Source: Prochlorococcus sp. AG-347-M23 (GTDB taxonomy: Bacteria > Cyanobacteriota > Cyanobacteriia > PCC-6307 > Cyanobiaceae). From it: a stretch of 64,000 nucleotides of DNA. The DNA lies in assembly GCA_003278855.1 (NCBI GenBank), contig QCCU01000001.1, forward strand, positions 62,001-126,000. Reading direction: 5' to 3'. Every line of letters begins with the position of its first letter. Position 1 is the stretch's first letter. Positions 16,684-25,612 of this stretch are shown here, in pieces. The notes beneath the pieces were generated by a model, which was given only the letters and a program-made list of their open reading frames with translations, made no database searches and was not told the origin of the DNA. Made by a program: the position numbers and the translations under genes.

Positions 16684-17916
16684 ATGGATGATGTTTTAAT
16701 TGAATGTTCTCCTGGGATATCTGGAGATATGTTGTTAGGAGCTTTTTATGATTTAGGGGTGCCTAAAAAAGTTATTGAACAGCCACTCATTGATCTTGGA
16801 TTGAAGGATCTATATCAACTAGACTTTACGGAATCAAAAAGTTGTTCAATCCGAGGCATAAAGGCAAAGGTTAAGAATATTGACTTTATTCCTATTAAAA
16901 GAACTTGGAGAAGTATCAAGGAACTTATTTTAAATGGCCACTTAGAAGATAAATTAAAAAAAATAATTTATGAAGTATTTGAATCTTTAGCAATTGCGGA
17001 AGGAAAAGTTCATGGCATCAAATCTGATGAAGTTCATTTTCATGAAATTGGAGCTATAGATTCATTGGTGGATATAATTGGAGTATGTGCTGCATTGAAT
17101 TACTTAAACCCAAAAAGGGTTTATTGTAATGAACCAATGTTGGGTAAAGGTTTTGTTCAAACTGAACATGGAAAATTATCTGTACCACCTCCTGCTGTAA
17201 TAGAGCTAATAAGACAAAAAAATATAAAGGTTTTATCAAGCCTTAACTCAATAGATGGTGAACTCTCAACACCTACTGGCATTGCTTTACTTGCAAATTT
17301 TGTCGACTATCCTGAACCTCCTTCAAAATATTCTATTAACTCTTATGGAGTCGGCATTGGTAATCTAAAATTTACATTCCCTAATTTGGTAAGAGTTTAT
17401 AAAATTACTTCATTTGAGGATTTTTCAATTAACGATAATGAACAAATTAGTCCAAAGTGTGAAGAGATATCTATTCAAGAAGCATGGATTGATGATCAAA
17501 CACCCGAAGATATATCTAATTTTGTGGAGAAACTCAGAATTGAGGGGGCTTACGACGTTTCCTATCAAGCTATCAATATGAAAAAAAATAGAATTGGATT
17601 TTCTATTCAAGTAATCTTGCCCATAGAGAAAAAAGAGTTTTTTAGGAGATTATGGTTTGATTATTCCAACACTATTGGGGTTCGTGAAAGGAACCAATCC
17701 AGGTGGATATTACTTAGACGCAGAGGAGAATGTTCAACGACTTTTGGAAATATAAAAGTTAAACAAATTTTGAAACCAGATGGATCAATAATTATGAAAC
17801 CAGAAAATGATGAAGTTTTGAGATTGCAATCAAAGCATAAAATATCTACGTACGAAATAAGAAAAATAATAAGAGAATCAAGCAAAAAATTTAAAGCATT
17901 TGAAAACTGGAAATGA
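16684..17916 (+). CDS. larC: LarC-like nickel insertion protein (DUF111)
   Basis: LarC is the CTP-dependent cyclometallase that inserts nickel into the pincer cofactor of lactate racemase. The 410-residue protein shows the family start ECSPGISGDMLLGAFYDLG, VHFHEIGAIDSLVDIIGVCA and the TPTGIALLANF motif; the C-terminal half has LRRRGECSTTF. It is a single intact frame, unlike the frameshift-encoded LarC of some lactobacilli. No larA, larB or larE is in this window. Overlaps the next gene by four bases (ATGA), so translational coupling is likely. Confidence 0.85.
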   Translation: MDDVLIECSPGISGDMLLGAFYDLGVPKKVIEQPLIDLGLKDLYQLDFTESKSCSIRGIKAKVKNIDFIPIKRTWRSIKELILNGHLEDKLKKIIYEVFESLAIAEGKVHGIKSDEVHFHEIGAIDSLVDIIGVCAALNYLNPKRVYCNEPMLGKGFVQTEHGKLSVPPPAVIELIRQKNIKVLSSLNSIDGELSTPTGIALLANFVDYPEPPSKYSINSYGVGIGNLKFTFPNLVRVYKITSFEDFSINDNEQISPKCEEISIQEAWIDDQTPEDISNFVEKLRIEGAYDVSYQAINMKKNRIGFSIQVILPIEKKEFFRRLWFDYSNTIGVRERNQSRWILLRRRGECSTTFGNIKVKQILKPDGSIIMKPENDEVLRLQSKHKISTYEIRKIIRESSKKFKAFENWK

Positions 17917-18869
17917 GATTTAACTTCAGTAATCAACCATATCTTAAATTCCTTAAAAAAATTAATTTTAGTTGTTTAAAGAGTATTTTCTTTATTACAA
18001 GCTTGTCCTATTTTTGTATATATTTTTTTAATAATATTGATCAAATTTCTTTTGATGTCAATTTAGAAAGAAATGGAATTAATCTATTTTTATCATTTTT
18101 ATTTTGTATTTTAAGTATTTACCTGAACGCTTATGCATGGAAATATATTGTTAGATGGTTCGGGAAAGAATTTAAAAGTAATAATCTAGTCTCTTTTTAT
18201 GTTTTAACCAATATTCTTAAATACGTTCCAGGAGGGGTTTGGCATTTTGTAGAAAGATTTAATTTTATAAAAAAAATTAGTAATCCTCAGATTGCTTTGT
18301 ATTCGACACTTATTGAACCTTATTTTATGTTGAGTGGATCTTTTCTCTTGGCCTCGATGGGATTGATTTTTTCACCATTTTATATTTTTTTAATTGTTCC
18401 TTTGGTATTCCTAAATAGGAAATTTATTTTTCTAATATTAAAAATATTAGGGTCTCTTAAGGGAAAAGTATTTGAGGTCTTGAGACTTCCAAATTCAAAG
18501 GACCAATTTGAAGAGAGAATAAATATAATTTCATTTTTCCCTACTAAAGCTTTATTTCTTGAAATTGGATTTGTTTTATCTAAATTTATTGGTTTTTATA
18601 TTTGCTTAAATACTTTTTATACGAGTAACACTCTTAACATTATATTTTTATTGGTAATCTTTTCTTTGTCATGGTCTTTAGGCTTGGTAGTCCCAGCAGC
18701 TCCAGGAGGAGTTGGCGTTTTTGAGGCTTGCCTCCTTTTATTTGTAGGCAAAAGTATTCCACAAAATATAATTATCACTAGTTTAGTGTATTTTAGGGTT
18801 ATATCTACCTCGGCAGATTTATTCTTAAGCCTACCTTTCTTAATAAGAAAACTTTATAAAAGAATTTAG
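17913..18869 (+). CDS. UPF0104/lysylphosphatidylglycerol-synthase-type membrane protein
   Basis: A 318-residue polytopic protein with about seven or eight helices. The motifs NILKYVPGGVWHFVERF and VVPAAPGGVGVFEACLL are the hallmarks of the UPF0104 family, which resembles the flippase part of MprF. Function in cyanobacteria is unknown; lipid or glycolipid transfer is a guess from the family. The ATG at 17913 overlaps the larC stop (ATGA). Its stop codon overlaps the stop of the ABC permease on the other strand. Confidence 0.8.
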   Translation: MRFNFSNQPYLKFLKKINFSCLKSIFFITSLSYFCIYFFNNIDQISFDVNLERNGINLFLSFLFCILSIYLNAYAWKYIVRWFGKEFKSNNLVSFYVLTNILKYVPGGVWHFVERFNFIKKISNPQIALYSTLIEPYFMLSGSFLLASMGLIFSPFYIFLIVPLVFLNRKFIFLILKILGSLKGKVFEVLRLPNSKDQFEERINIISFFPTKALFLEIGFVLSKFIGFYICLNTFYTSNTLNIIFLLVIFSLSWSLGLVVPAAPGGVGVFEACLLLFVGKSIPQNIIITSLVYFRVISTSADLFLSLPFLIRKLYKRI

Positions 18870-20404
18870 TTTTTTTTCTCTAAACTTGGAATCAATGTTA
18901 TTGAAGCAATAAGGCCTAAAGTCATGATAATAATGGCTGGTAATATTGCCTCTACCATTCTTTCATCTCCAGCATATTGATATATCCTCACAGATAATGT
19001 ATCAAAATCAAATGGTCTCAAAATAAAGGTCATGGGTAATTCTTTTATCGTGTCTACAAAAACTAAAAGTGATCCTACGAATATTGGTCCCTGAAGAAGA
19101 GGAAGATGAATTCTTTTGATGATGCCGGGCCAATTCTCTCCTAGTCCTAGTGCAGCTTCATCTAGACTAGGAGAAATTCTCTCTAGACTTGAATCAATAG
19201 AACCCTTAGAAATAGTTAGAAATCGAACAAGATAACCCCAAATTAGTAAGCAAATAGCAATGAAATTCAATTTTGGAGAAGAAATGCTTATTAATGATAA
19301 AGCTAATACAGTGCCAGGAATTGCATAACCTATTCCCGCAAGGTTTGTTATTAGTCCTAGTAATAAGCTTTTATTTGGACGTCTTGCTAAGGAAATTATT
19401 AAGGAGAATAACATCGTTATTAATGCAGTAGAAAATCCTAGACTTATGGTCCTGAATGATAGAGTAAACAATTCTACTGATAACCCCTTTTGAATTTGAT
19501 CGATATTGAGCAGAACCCAAAAACATGGAATTCCAAAAGAGAAAATTGGAGGAAATAAAGATATTATTATTGCTAAAAGAGCTCTTGTTTTTTTTAATTC
19601 CCACCCTTGAGAATCTTTTGATGCAGGATTTTCACTCCACCGCTTCGATTTTCTTCTCGAGAATTTTTCAAAAATAATTAAAGTGAAAATTATTAATAAA
19701 GCTATTAAAGATAGTCCAATAGCACTTTTTGGATTACCCTCAATTATCCAATTTTCGGCTATACCTGTAGAAATACTTGGAATATTTAATAATGCAAATG
19801 TTCCCAACTCATTCATTACTTCCATACACATTAAACTTATTCCTGTTATTAGTGCTGGTAACGCCATTGGAAAAGCTACTTTAAAGAAGCTCCTCCACGG
19901 CCCAACTCCTAATCCTCTACTAGCATTGATTTGATTAACTCCAAATTTATTAAAACTTTCGTTAGCAAGAATGAATACATATGGATAAGTAGATATTGAA
20001 AGTATTAAGACTCCCCACCATAAACCGGTTACTTGATACCCAAAAATACTTCCTAAATCCTGCAAAACAGCAGTTATTAGATATGCTGGGGCGGCTAGTG
20101 GAATGAGCTGACAAATACGGAGAACTTTTCTGAACTTAAAATCACAATTTGAAAGTAACCATCCGTTTAAAGTGCCTAATCCTCCTCCAAAAAAACTTGT
20201 TAGTACTAAAACTTTTAAAGTTTCTAATACCTCTTCTCCTCCAGCAATGCCTAATGAAAAATTCCCACTTACAACATATTGGACTCCCTCAAGAAGAAAA
20301 TTGGAAATTGGAATGATTACTAAAAGTGCGACAATAAACGAAGTAAAATAAAAAAGTTTTAATTCGGTTAATCCTTTTTTAAATCCTTTAATAAGTATTT
20401 TCAA
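18866..20404 (-). CDS. futB: Ferric-iron-type ABC transporter permease
   Basis: The 512-residue protein has two tandem binding-protein-dependent permease domains, with EAA-loop segments ASRGLGVGPWRSFFKVAFP in the first half (residue ~160) and EAALGLGENWPGIIKRIHLP in the second (~410). This FbpB/FutB layout is typical of Fe3+ (or thiamine-like) importers; iron is the common annotation in Prochlorococcus. The partner ATPase and binding protein are not adjacent. Its stop overlaps that of the UPF0104 gene. The iron specificity is inference. Confidence 0.8.
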   Translation of the reverse strand: MKILIKGFKKGLTELKLFYFTSFIVALLVIIPISNFLLEGVQYVVSGNFSLGIAGGEEVLETLKVLVLTSFFGGGLGTLNGWLLSNCDFKFRKVLRICQLIPLAAPAYLITAVLQDLGSIFGYQVTGLWWGVLILSISTYPYVFILANESFNKFGVNQINASRGLGVGPWRSFFKVAFPMALPALITGISLMCMEVMNELGTFALLNIPSISTGIAENWIIEGNPKSAIGLSLIALLIIFTLIIFEKFSRRKSKRWSENPASKDSQGWELKKTRALLAIIISLFPPIFSFGIPCFWVLLNIDQIQKGLSVELFTLSFRTISLGFSTALITMLFSLIISLARRPNKSLLLGLITNLAGIGYAIPGTVLALSLISISSPKLNFIAICLLIWGYLVRFLTISKGSIDSSLERISPSLDEAALGLGENWPGIIKRIHLPLLQGPIFVGSLLVFVDTIKELPMTFILRPFDFDTLSVRIYQYAGDERMVEAILPAIIIMTLGLIASITLIPSLEKKN

Positions 20405-20432
20405 AAATTAATTAAATCCTAATATGTAAACA

Positions 20433-21458
20433 CTAATCTTTACTAAATCTACATGATGAAAGTTGATTCTTAATAGTTTGATGATCTAAGTTTTTACCAA
20501 TTAATACTATCTTGTTAGATTTTTCTTTTGTCCATTCTTCATCATCCAGAGAAAATCGCTTTCCAGATAGATGAAAAATATGTTTTCTATCACTTTCCAT
20601 AAACCATAATATTCCTTTCGCCCTAAATATATTTTGTGAGATTTGATTATCTAAGAAATATTGAAACTTCCTTAAGGAGAATGGTTCAAATGTCTCATAT
20701 GAAACTGAGGTAAAACCCTCGATATTATTGATCAGATCGTGGGAATGAGAAGAGTGATCGTGGGAATGAGAAGAGTGATCGTGGGAATGAGAAGAGTGAT
20801 CGTGGGAATTTTGTTCTATATTTTTTTTATTTTTCTCGAATTCAAAAGTATCCGTCTCAAATAGACCTACGCTCATTATTGTATGTAATGCAACTTCACT
20901 ATTAGTTGATCTCAAAATCCTTGGTTCTTTTTTTATTTTATTTATAAACTCCTCTATTTTCTTTAATTGTTTTTCATTTACTAAATCAGATTTATTAAGA
21001 AGAAGGATATCTCCGTATAAAATTTGAGAATAGGCGACACTTGTATTATTAATTTCAAAATCAAAATTTTCACCATCAATGACAGTGATTATCGAATCTA
21101 ATCTTACTTTTTCTCTAAGATCACCAGCCGCAAAAGTCATGGCTACTGGTAATGGATCTGCTAATCCAGTTGTTTCAACAATCAAATAGTCTAATTTTTC
21201 AGCTCTTTCTAAAACTTTGGATACGGTATTTAATAATTCGCCATTGATAGAGCAACATATACATCCATTATTTAATTCGATCATATCTTCTGATCCTTCT
21301 ATTATTAAGTCATTATCTATTCCGATTTCTCCAAATTCGTTGACTAAAACAGCTGTTTTAATACCAACTTGATTTTTTAAAATATGATTTAGAAGTGTAG
21401 TTTTGCCAGAACCTAAAAATCCACTAATAATAGTAACTGGCAATAAATTTTTAGACAT
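20433..21458 (-). CDS. CobW/COG0523 metal-chaperone GTPase
   Basis: A 341-residue GTPase with P-loop SGFLGSGKTTLLNH (residues 12-25), the CxCC metal motif NNGCICCSING near residue 65, ETTGLADP and the GTP-specific LLNKSDLV. A histidine-rich insert made of repeats of the heptapeptide HSHDHSS lies before the CobW C-terminal domain (SYETFEPFSLRKFQYFLD). Such proteins load Zn or Co under metal limitation. The insert is encoded by three 21-base tandem repeats (20735-20797). cobK and cobO elsewhere in the window do not make it a cobalamin enzyme. ATG at 21458; it follows phhB. Confidence 0.92.
   Translation of the reverse strand: MSKNLLPVTIISGFLGSGKTTLLNHILKNQVGIKTAVLVNEFGEIGIDNDLIIEGSEDMIELNNGCICCSINGELLNTVSKVLERAEKLDYLIVETTGLADPLPVAMTFAAGDLREKVRLDSIITVIDGENFDFEINNTSVAYSQILYGDILLLNKSDLVNEKQLKKIEEFINKIKKEPRILRSTNSEVALHTIMSVGLFETDTFEFEKNKKNIEQNSHDHSSHSHDHSSHSHDHSSHSHDLINNIEGFTSVSYETFEPFSLRKFQYFLDNQISQNIFRAKGILWFMESDRKHIFHLSGKRFSLDDEEWTKEKSNKIVLIGKNLDHQTIKNQLSSCRFSKD
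20735..20809 (-). repeat. Three 21-base tandem repeats coding a histidine-rich linker
   Basis: On the plus strand GATCGTGGGAATGAGAAGAG + T repeats exactly at 20735, 20756 and 20777, with a partial fourth copy from 20798. Read on the minus strand within the CobW gene it encodes repeated HSHDHSS units. The perfect identity suggests recent expansion by slippage; the repeat length is a multiple of three so the frame is kept. Confidence 0.95.
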
Positions 21459-21490
21459 TTTGAATAGTTGAAAACAAGTTTATATTTTTA

Positions 21491-21778
21491 TTAATCGAAA
21501 ATTTTGTTGATTTCCGAAGCTAATGTTTGATCCAAATTCGTAATACCTCCTAGATCATGTGTATTTAATTTAATTATTACTTTTGCATAAACATTCGCCC
21601 AGTTAGGATGATGATTATATTTTTCACAGATTAAAGCAACCTTAGTCATAAAAGCAAAGGCTTCAATAAAATTAGCGAAGTTAAATTCTCTTTGGATTTG
21701 TTTAGATTTAATTTCCCATCCAGGTATTTTGACAACTAATTCATTCAATTCTTCATCTTGCAAAATGTAGGGTTCCAT
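21491..21778 (-). CDS. phhB: Pterin-4a-carbinolamine dehydratase
   Basis: The 95-residue enzyme dehydrates 4a-hydroxytetrahydrobiopterin. Signature residues are in EKYNHHPNWANVYAKVIIKL (the HHP..W motif) with the earlier FANFIEAFAFMTKVA; length is normal. In bacteria without aromatic hydroxylases it may act in pterin recycling or folate-related steps; folE lies at the other end of this window. ATG at 21778. The start lies just downstream of the yjbQ 24-base duplication. Confidence 0.93.
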   Translation of the reverse strand: MEPYILQDEELNELVVKIPGWEIKSKQIQREFNFANFIEAFAFMTKVALICEKYNHHPNWANVYAKVIIKLNTHDLGGITNLDQTLASEINKIFD

Positions 21779-21805
21779 TAAATAAGAAATCTGACTTATT
21801 ACATT

Positions 21806-21853
21806 ATAAATATCTTACTTTTTCTCACCATAAATATCTTACTTTTTCTCACC
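21806..21853. repeat. Perfect 24-base tandem duplication at the yjbQ 3' end
   Basis: ATAAATATCTTACTTTTTCT + CACC occurs at 21806-21829 and again at 21830-21853 with no gap. The second copy contains the yjbQ stop codon (minus strand, GGTGAGAAAAAGTAA), so the first copy lies just outside the gene. This looks like a recent slippage or duplication event. Confidence 0.95.
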
Positions 21854-22294
21854 TATTATATGTACATTAATGATTCTTTCCTTTTGATCAAATCGATGTT
21901 CCCATAAATAAACTGCTTGCCATGTGCCAAGCATAATTTCCCCGTCTTGAAAACTCAAAGATAAACAAGTGTTTGTTAGGGATGTTTTAATATGTGCTGG
22001 CATATCGTCAGCCCCTTCTTGATAATGTTTATAAGATATTTCTTCTCTATTTTTTGATAAGGTTAAGTAGGAATCATAGGGAACAATCGATTGCATATAC
22101 TTTTTTAGGTCCCTTAGTACATTTGGATCTGCGTTCTCATTAATAGTTAAACTGCAACTTGTATGAAGTGAAGTTAAATTTAAAATTCCGGAATGAAAAT
22201 TATTTTTTTCAACACATAAATTTAAATCAGATGTGATATCAATAAAACCCTCGCCATGGGTTGTGAATTTTAATTTTGAAAATATTTGTTCCAT
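21839..22294 (-). CDS. YjbQ/UPF0047 family protein
   Basis: This 151-residue protein has the family motifs SLHTSCSLTINENADPNVLRD, YQEGADDMPAHIKTSL and MLGTWQAVYLWEHR. Some members hydrolyse or form thiamine phosphate analogues, and the fold binds divalent metal through the conserved His; a definite function here is not known. The 24-base duplication at its 3' end does not change the protein. It is divergent from the carboxypeptidase gene. ATG at 22294. Confidence 0.9.
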   Translation of the reverse strand: MEQIFSKLKFTTHGEGFIDITSDLNLCVEKNNFHSGILNLTSLHTSCSLTINENADPNVLRDLKKYMQSIVPYDSYLTLSKNREEISYKHYQEGADDMPAHIKTSLTNTCLSLSFQDGEIMLGTWQAVYLWEHRFDQKERIINVHIIGEKK

Positions 22295-22402
22295 ATAAGT
22301 TAAAAGTTAATTTATCAATATCCTATTATGGATAAAGATGCATGTTTTACTGCAGACATTAAAATTTTTATCTTAAGATAAATTTAATTTCCATTTAAAT
22401 CT

Positions 22403-23908
22403 TTGGCTGAAACTTATTGGAATAAGCTGGGTGCTTACCTTAAAGAAACACAAATATTAGGTTCAATCCAAAATACACTTTATTGGGATCAGAATACTGG
22501 TATGCCAAAGAAAGGTGCTTCTTGGAGGTCTGAACAACTAACTTATATTGCAAAAGTATTGCATGAAAGAAATTCTTCTGAGGAATTTTCTAATTTAATA
22601 CAATGTGCTAAAAATGAACTGGCAGATATTGAACGAAATTCCGATAATCAACTTTTCATAAAAGATAAAGAAAGAAATATTAGTCTTTTATTAAAGGAAT
22701 TTAATAGAGAAAGAAATTTAGATCCTAAATTAGTTGAGTCTCTAGCAAAGGCAAAATCTAAAGGGTATGAAAGCTGGCAAGAAGCTAAGGAAAAATCAGA
22801 TTTTAAAATTTTTCTTCCTTTCTTTAAAGAATTAGTTAAATTGCGGATTGAAGAGGCAAAACAAATATCAGATCAATATTCACCATGGGAAACTTTAGCC
22901 CAACCCTTTGAGCCTGAATTAACTTTAAAGTGGCTGAATAAAATGTTTCAGCCTTTGAAAGACACTCTCCCAGAGTTGATTAGAGGGATTGATAAATCTA
23001 AGAAATATTACTGGGATTTGAGTCCAGAATCTCAACATAATTTATGTTCTCAATTACTTGATGAATTTGGGAGAGATAAAGATCTAGTTGTTGTTGGTAA
23101 ATCTCCCCATCCTTTTTCGATTACATTAGGGCCTAATGATTACAGGATTACGACAAGAATTGTTGAAAGTGAACCATTATCAAGTTTTTTAGCAACTGCG
23201 CATGAGTGGGGGCATTCTATTTATGAGCAGGGTTTGCCATCTCAAAGTCATCAATGGTTTGCTTGGCCTTTAGGTCAAGCAACGTCTATGGGTATTCATG
23301 AAAGTCAATCTTTATTTTGGGAAAATAGAATAGTTAAATCCAAATCTTTTTCAAAAAGATTTTTTAACAAATTTGTTTCGGCTGGATGTTCTCTTAATAA
23401 TTATTTAGAACTATGGAAATCTATTAATCATTTGGAAGCAGGACTAAATAGGGTTGAAGCGGACGAATTGACTTATGGCTTACACATATTAATAAGAACT
23501 GAACTTGAAATAGATTTAATTGAAAGAGGATTACCTGCTGAAGATATTCCAACAGAATGGAATAAAAGATATGATGAACTCCTAGGAATTAAACCATCTA
23601 ATGATTCAGAAGGTTGTCTTCAAGACGTTCATTGGAGTGAAGGGGCCTTTGGATATTTCCCCTCATATTTGTTAGGACATGTTATAAGTGCGCAAATATC
23701 TTCTAAAATGGAAAGAGACTTAGGTTTGATTGACAACTTAATTGAAAATGGTGAATATAAAAAGATCATCTTCTGGTTAAAAAATAATATACATGAATAT
23801 GGCAGATCAGTTAATTGTATGGAGTTGGTAAGAGCTGTAACTAATGAAGAACTATCGCCAAACTATTTTATTAATCATTTAAGGTCTAAAATAAATGATT
23901 TTTGCTGA
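22403..23908 (+). CDS. Carboxypeptidase Taq, M32 family
   Basis: A 501-residue zinc carboxypeptidase. The HEXXH zinc motif is in TAHEWGHSIYEQ near residue 268, with a third ligand Glu in MGIHESQSLFWENR; DNVRYPFHPF-like (here NDYRITTR) and the GYFPSYLLGHVISAQ region also fit. Length equals the family norm (about 500). The start is TTG at 22403. The enzyme removes C-terminal residues in the cytosol. It lies 108 bases from divergent yjbQ and upstream of the first pyrophosphatase. Confidence 0.92.
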   Translation: MAETYWNKLGAYLKETQILGSIQNTLYWDQNTGMPKKGASWRSEQLTYIAKVLHERNSSEEFSNLIQCAKNELADIERNSDNQLFIKDKERNISLLLKEFNRERNLDPKLVESLAKAKSKGYESWQEAKEKSDFKIFLPFFKELVKLRIEEAKQISDQYSPWETLAQPFEPELTLKWLNKMFQPLKDTLPELIRGIDKSKKYYWDLSPESQHNLCSQLLDEFGRDKDLVVVGKSPHPFSITLGPNDYRITTRIVESEPLSSFLATAHEWGHSIYEQGLPSQSHQWFAWPLGQATSMGIHESQSLFWENRIVKSKSFSKRFFNKFVSAGCSLNNYLELWKSINHLEAGLNRVEADELTYGLHILIRTELEIDLIERGLPAEDIPTEWNKRYDELLGIKPSNDSEGCLQDVHWSEGAFGYFPSYLLGHVISAQISSKMERDLGLIDNLIENGEYKKIIFWLKNNIHEYGRSVNCMELVRAVTNEELSPNYFINHLRSKINDFC

Positions 23909-23971
23909 AACATTACTTTTAAAGAATTTGGTTAGGTGTGAGGATGTAAGATAAATAAAAATAATTTCTTG

Positions 23972-24559
23972 ATGGCAAATCTAAATCAGCCCCCAAGCAG
24001 GGTTACCCCCAATTTATTGCACATACTAAATGCTTTCACTGATAGCTCAAATACAATAATAAACACTATTGTTGAATTGAACTCTAATACCATAAATAAA
24101 TATGAATTAATTACAGAAACGGGCCATCTTAAACTTGATAGGGTAGGTTATTCATCACTAGCGTATCCTTTTGCTTATGGATGTATTCCAAGGACATGGG
24201 ATGAAGATGGAGATCCACTTGATGTAGAAATTGTTGGAGTAACTGAGCCATTGATACCAGGATCTATCGTGGAAGCAAGGATTATTGGGGTGATGAAATT
24301 TGATGATGGTGGAGAGGTCGATGATAAGGTAATAGCGGTTCTCGCGGATGATAAAAGAATGGATCATATCTCAAGTTATGAAGACCTTGGAGATCATTGG
24401 TTAAAAGAAACAAAGTATTATTGGGAGCACTACAAAGATCTAAAAAAACCAGGAACATGTACAGTAAATGGTTTTTTTGGGATAGAAGAAGCTGTTAAAG
24501 TGATTAAAGATTGTGAAGAGAGATACAAAAAAGAAATTGATCCAAAATTAGTAAATTAA
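23972..24559 (+). CDS. ppa: Inorganic pyrophosphatase (family I), catalytic residues intact
   Basis: The 195-residue enzyme hydrolyses pyrophosphate released in biosynthesis. All E. coli-type active-site positions are readable: E35, K43, E45, R57, Y65, Y69, D79/D81/D84 in DEDGDPLD, the DDGGEVDDK acidic loop (about 111-119) and Y154-K155 in EHYKDL. It has an unusual N-terminal leader of about 30 residues. A TTG at 23969 is in frame before the preferred ATG at 23972. It is a different lineage from the second pyrophosphatase at 39296. Converges on hemC with a six-base gap. Confidence 0.9.
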   Translation: MANLNQPPSRVTPNLLHILNAFTDSSNTIINTIVELNSNTINKYELITETGHLKLDRVGYSSLAYPFAYGCIPRTWDEDGDPLDVEIVGVTEPLIPGSIVEARIIGVMKFDDGGEVDDKVIAVLADDKRMDHISSYEDLGDHWLKETKYYWEHYKDLKKPGTCTVNGFFGIEEAVKVIKDCEERYKKEIDPKLVN

Positions 24560-24565
24560 CAAATT

Positions 24566-25516
24566 TTATTTTTCTCTAAATTTTTCAAATATTTCGCTTA
24601 GTATTTCTTCGGCACCTTGCAGCTTTAATTTTTTAGCTAGTTCTTTGCCTACTTCTTCGGGATCATTAATATTGCCAATATATTGATCTTTAATAAGCCT
24701 TCCTCCATCAAGAGATGCAACCATACCAGTAAGGCAAAGTTGTTCATTCTGAATTTTACTATTAACACCTATTGGGACTTGGCATCCACCTTCAAGCTCT
24801 CTTAAAAAAGCCCTTTCTGCTAGACATCTTTGACTGGTGGGTTTGTCTTCTAAGATATTTATAATTTCTAAAACTTTTTTATCATCAGATTTACATTCAA
24901 TGCCTAGTGCTCCTTGGCCAACGGCATGAAGGGAAATTTCACTTGGGATAATCTGGTGAATTCTTGATTCAAAGCCTAATCTCTTTAAACCAGCTGCAGC
25001 AAGTATTATGCAATCAAATTCACCAGCATCTAATTTTTCTATTCTTGTAATAACATTTCCCCTAATATCTTTAAATACAAGATGTGGATACTTATTTCTT
25101 AATTGTGCAAGTCTTCTTAGAGAGCTTGTCCCTACAATTGAACCTGCTGGTAAAGTGTCTAATTTATAACAATCATTTTTTTTGTTTACTACTAAAGCAT
25201 CAGCAGGATCTTCTCTTTTAGTTATGCATCCTAATTTAAGGCCGCTAGGTAAATTTGTTGGCAAATCTTTTAAAGAATGTACTGCTATATCTGCCTGGCC
25301 TACAAGCATTTGTGCCTCAAGTTCTTTCGTAAATAAGCCTTTATCACCTATTTTTGCTAAGGCTACATCAAGAATTTTGTCACCTTGAGTTGCCATGGCT
25401 TCAACGGACACCTCTAAATTGGGAATATTTTTTTCTAGTTGATCTTTAACCCATAAAGTTTGAACCATGGCTAGTTTACTTCTTCTGCTAGCTATTTTCA
25501 GTTTAAAATTAGTCAT
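24566..25516 (-). CDS. hemC: Porphobilinogen deaminase (hydroxymethylbilane synthase)
   Basis: The 316-residue enzyme joins four porphobilinogens into hydroxymethylbilane in the heme/chlorophyll route. Seen motifs are [51 protein letters not shown] and the cofactor-attachment Cys in [14 protein letters not shown] (read [13 protein letters not shown]). Length is normal. ATG at 25516. rpoD lies upstream on the same strand with about 96 bases between. Confidence 0.97.
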   Translation of the reverse strand: MTNFKLKIASRRSKLAMVQTLWVKDQLEKNIPNLEVSVEAMATQGDKILDVALAKIGDKGLFTKELEAQMLVGQADIAVHSLKDLPTNLPSGLKLGCITKREDPADALVVNKKNDCYKLDTLPAGSIVGTSSLRRLAQLRNKYPHLVFKDIRGNVITRIEKLDAGEFDCIILAAAGLKRLGFESRIHQIIPSEISLHAVGQGALGIECKSDDKKVLEIINILEDKPTSQRCLAERAFLRELEGGCQVPIGVNSKIQNEQLCLTGMVASLDGGRLIKDQYIGNINDPEEVGKELAKKLKLQGAEEILSEIFEKFREK

Positions 25517-25612
25517 TAAATATAATTTTGAGTTTGTATTAAAATTAAGTCGAATTTATTTTAAGCTATTATTTTGCCAGTTTTTAAGGCTGAATATTAT
25601 ATTTAACTTTTT

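Noticed and set aside
20735-20809. Possible CRISPR array
   Set aside because: The repeats are contiguous with no spacers and encode a His-rich linker in frame.
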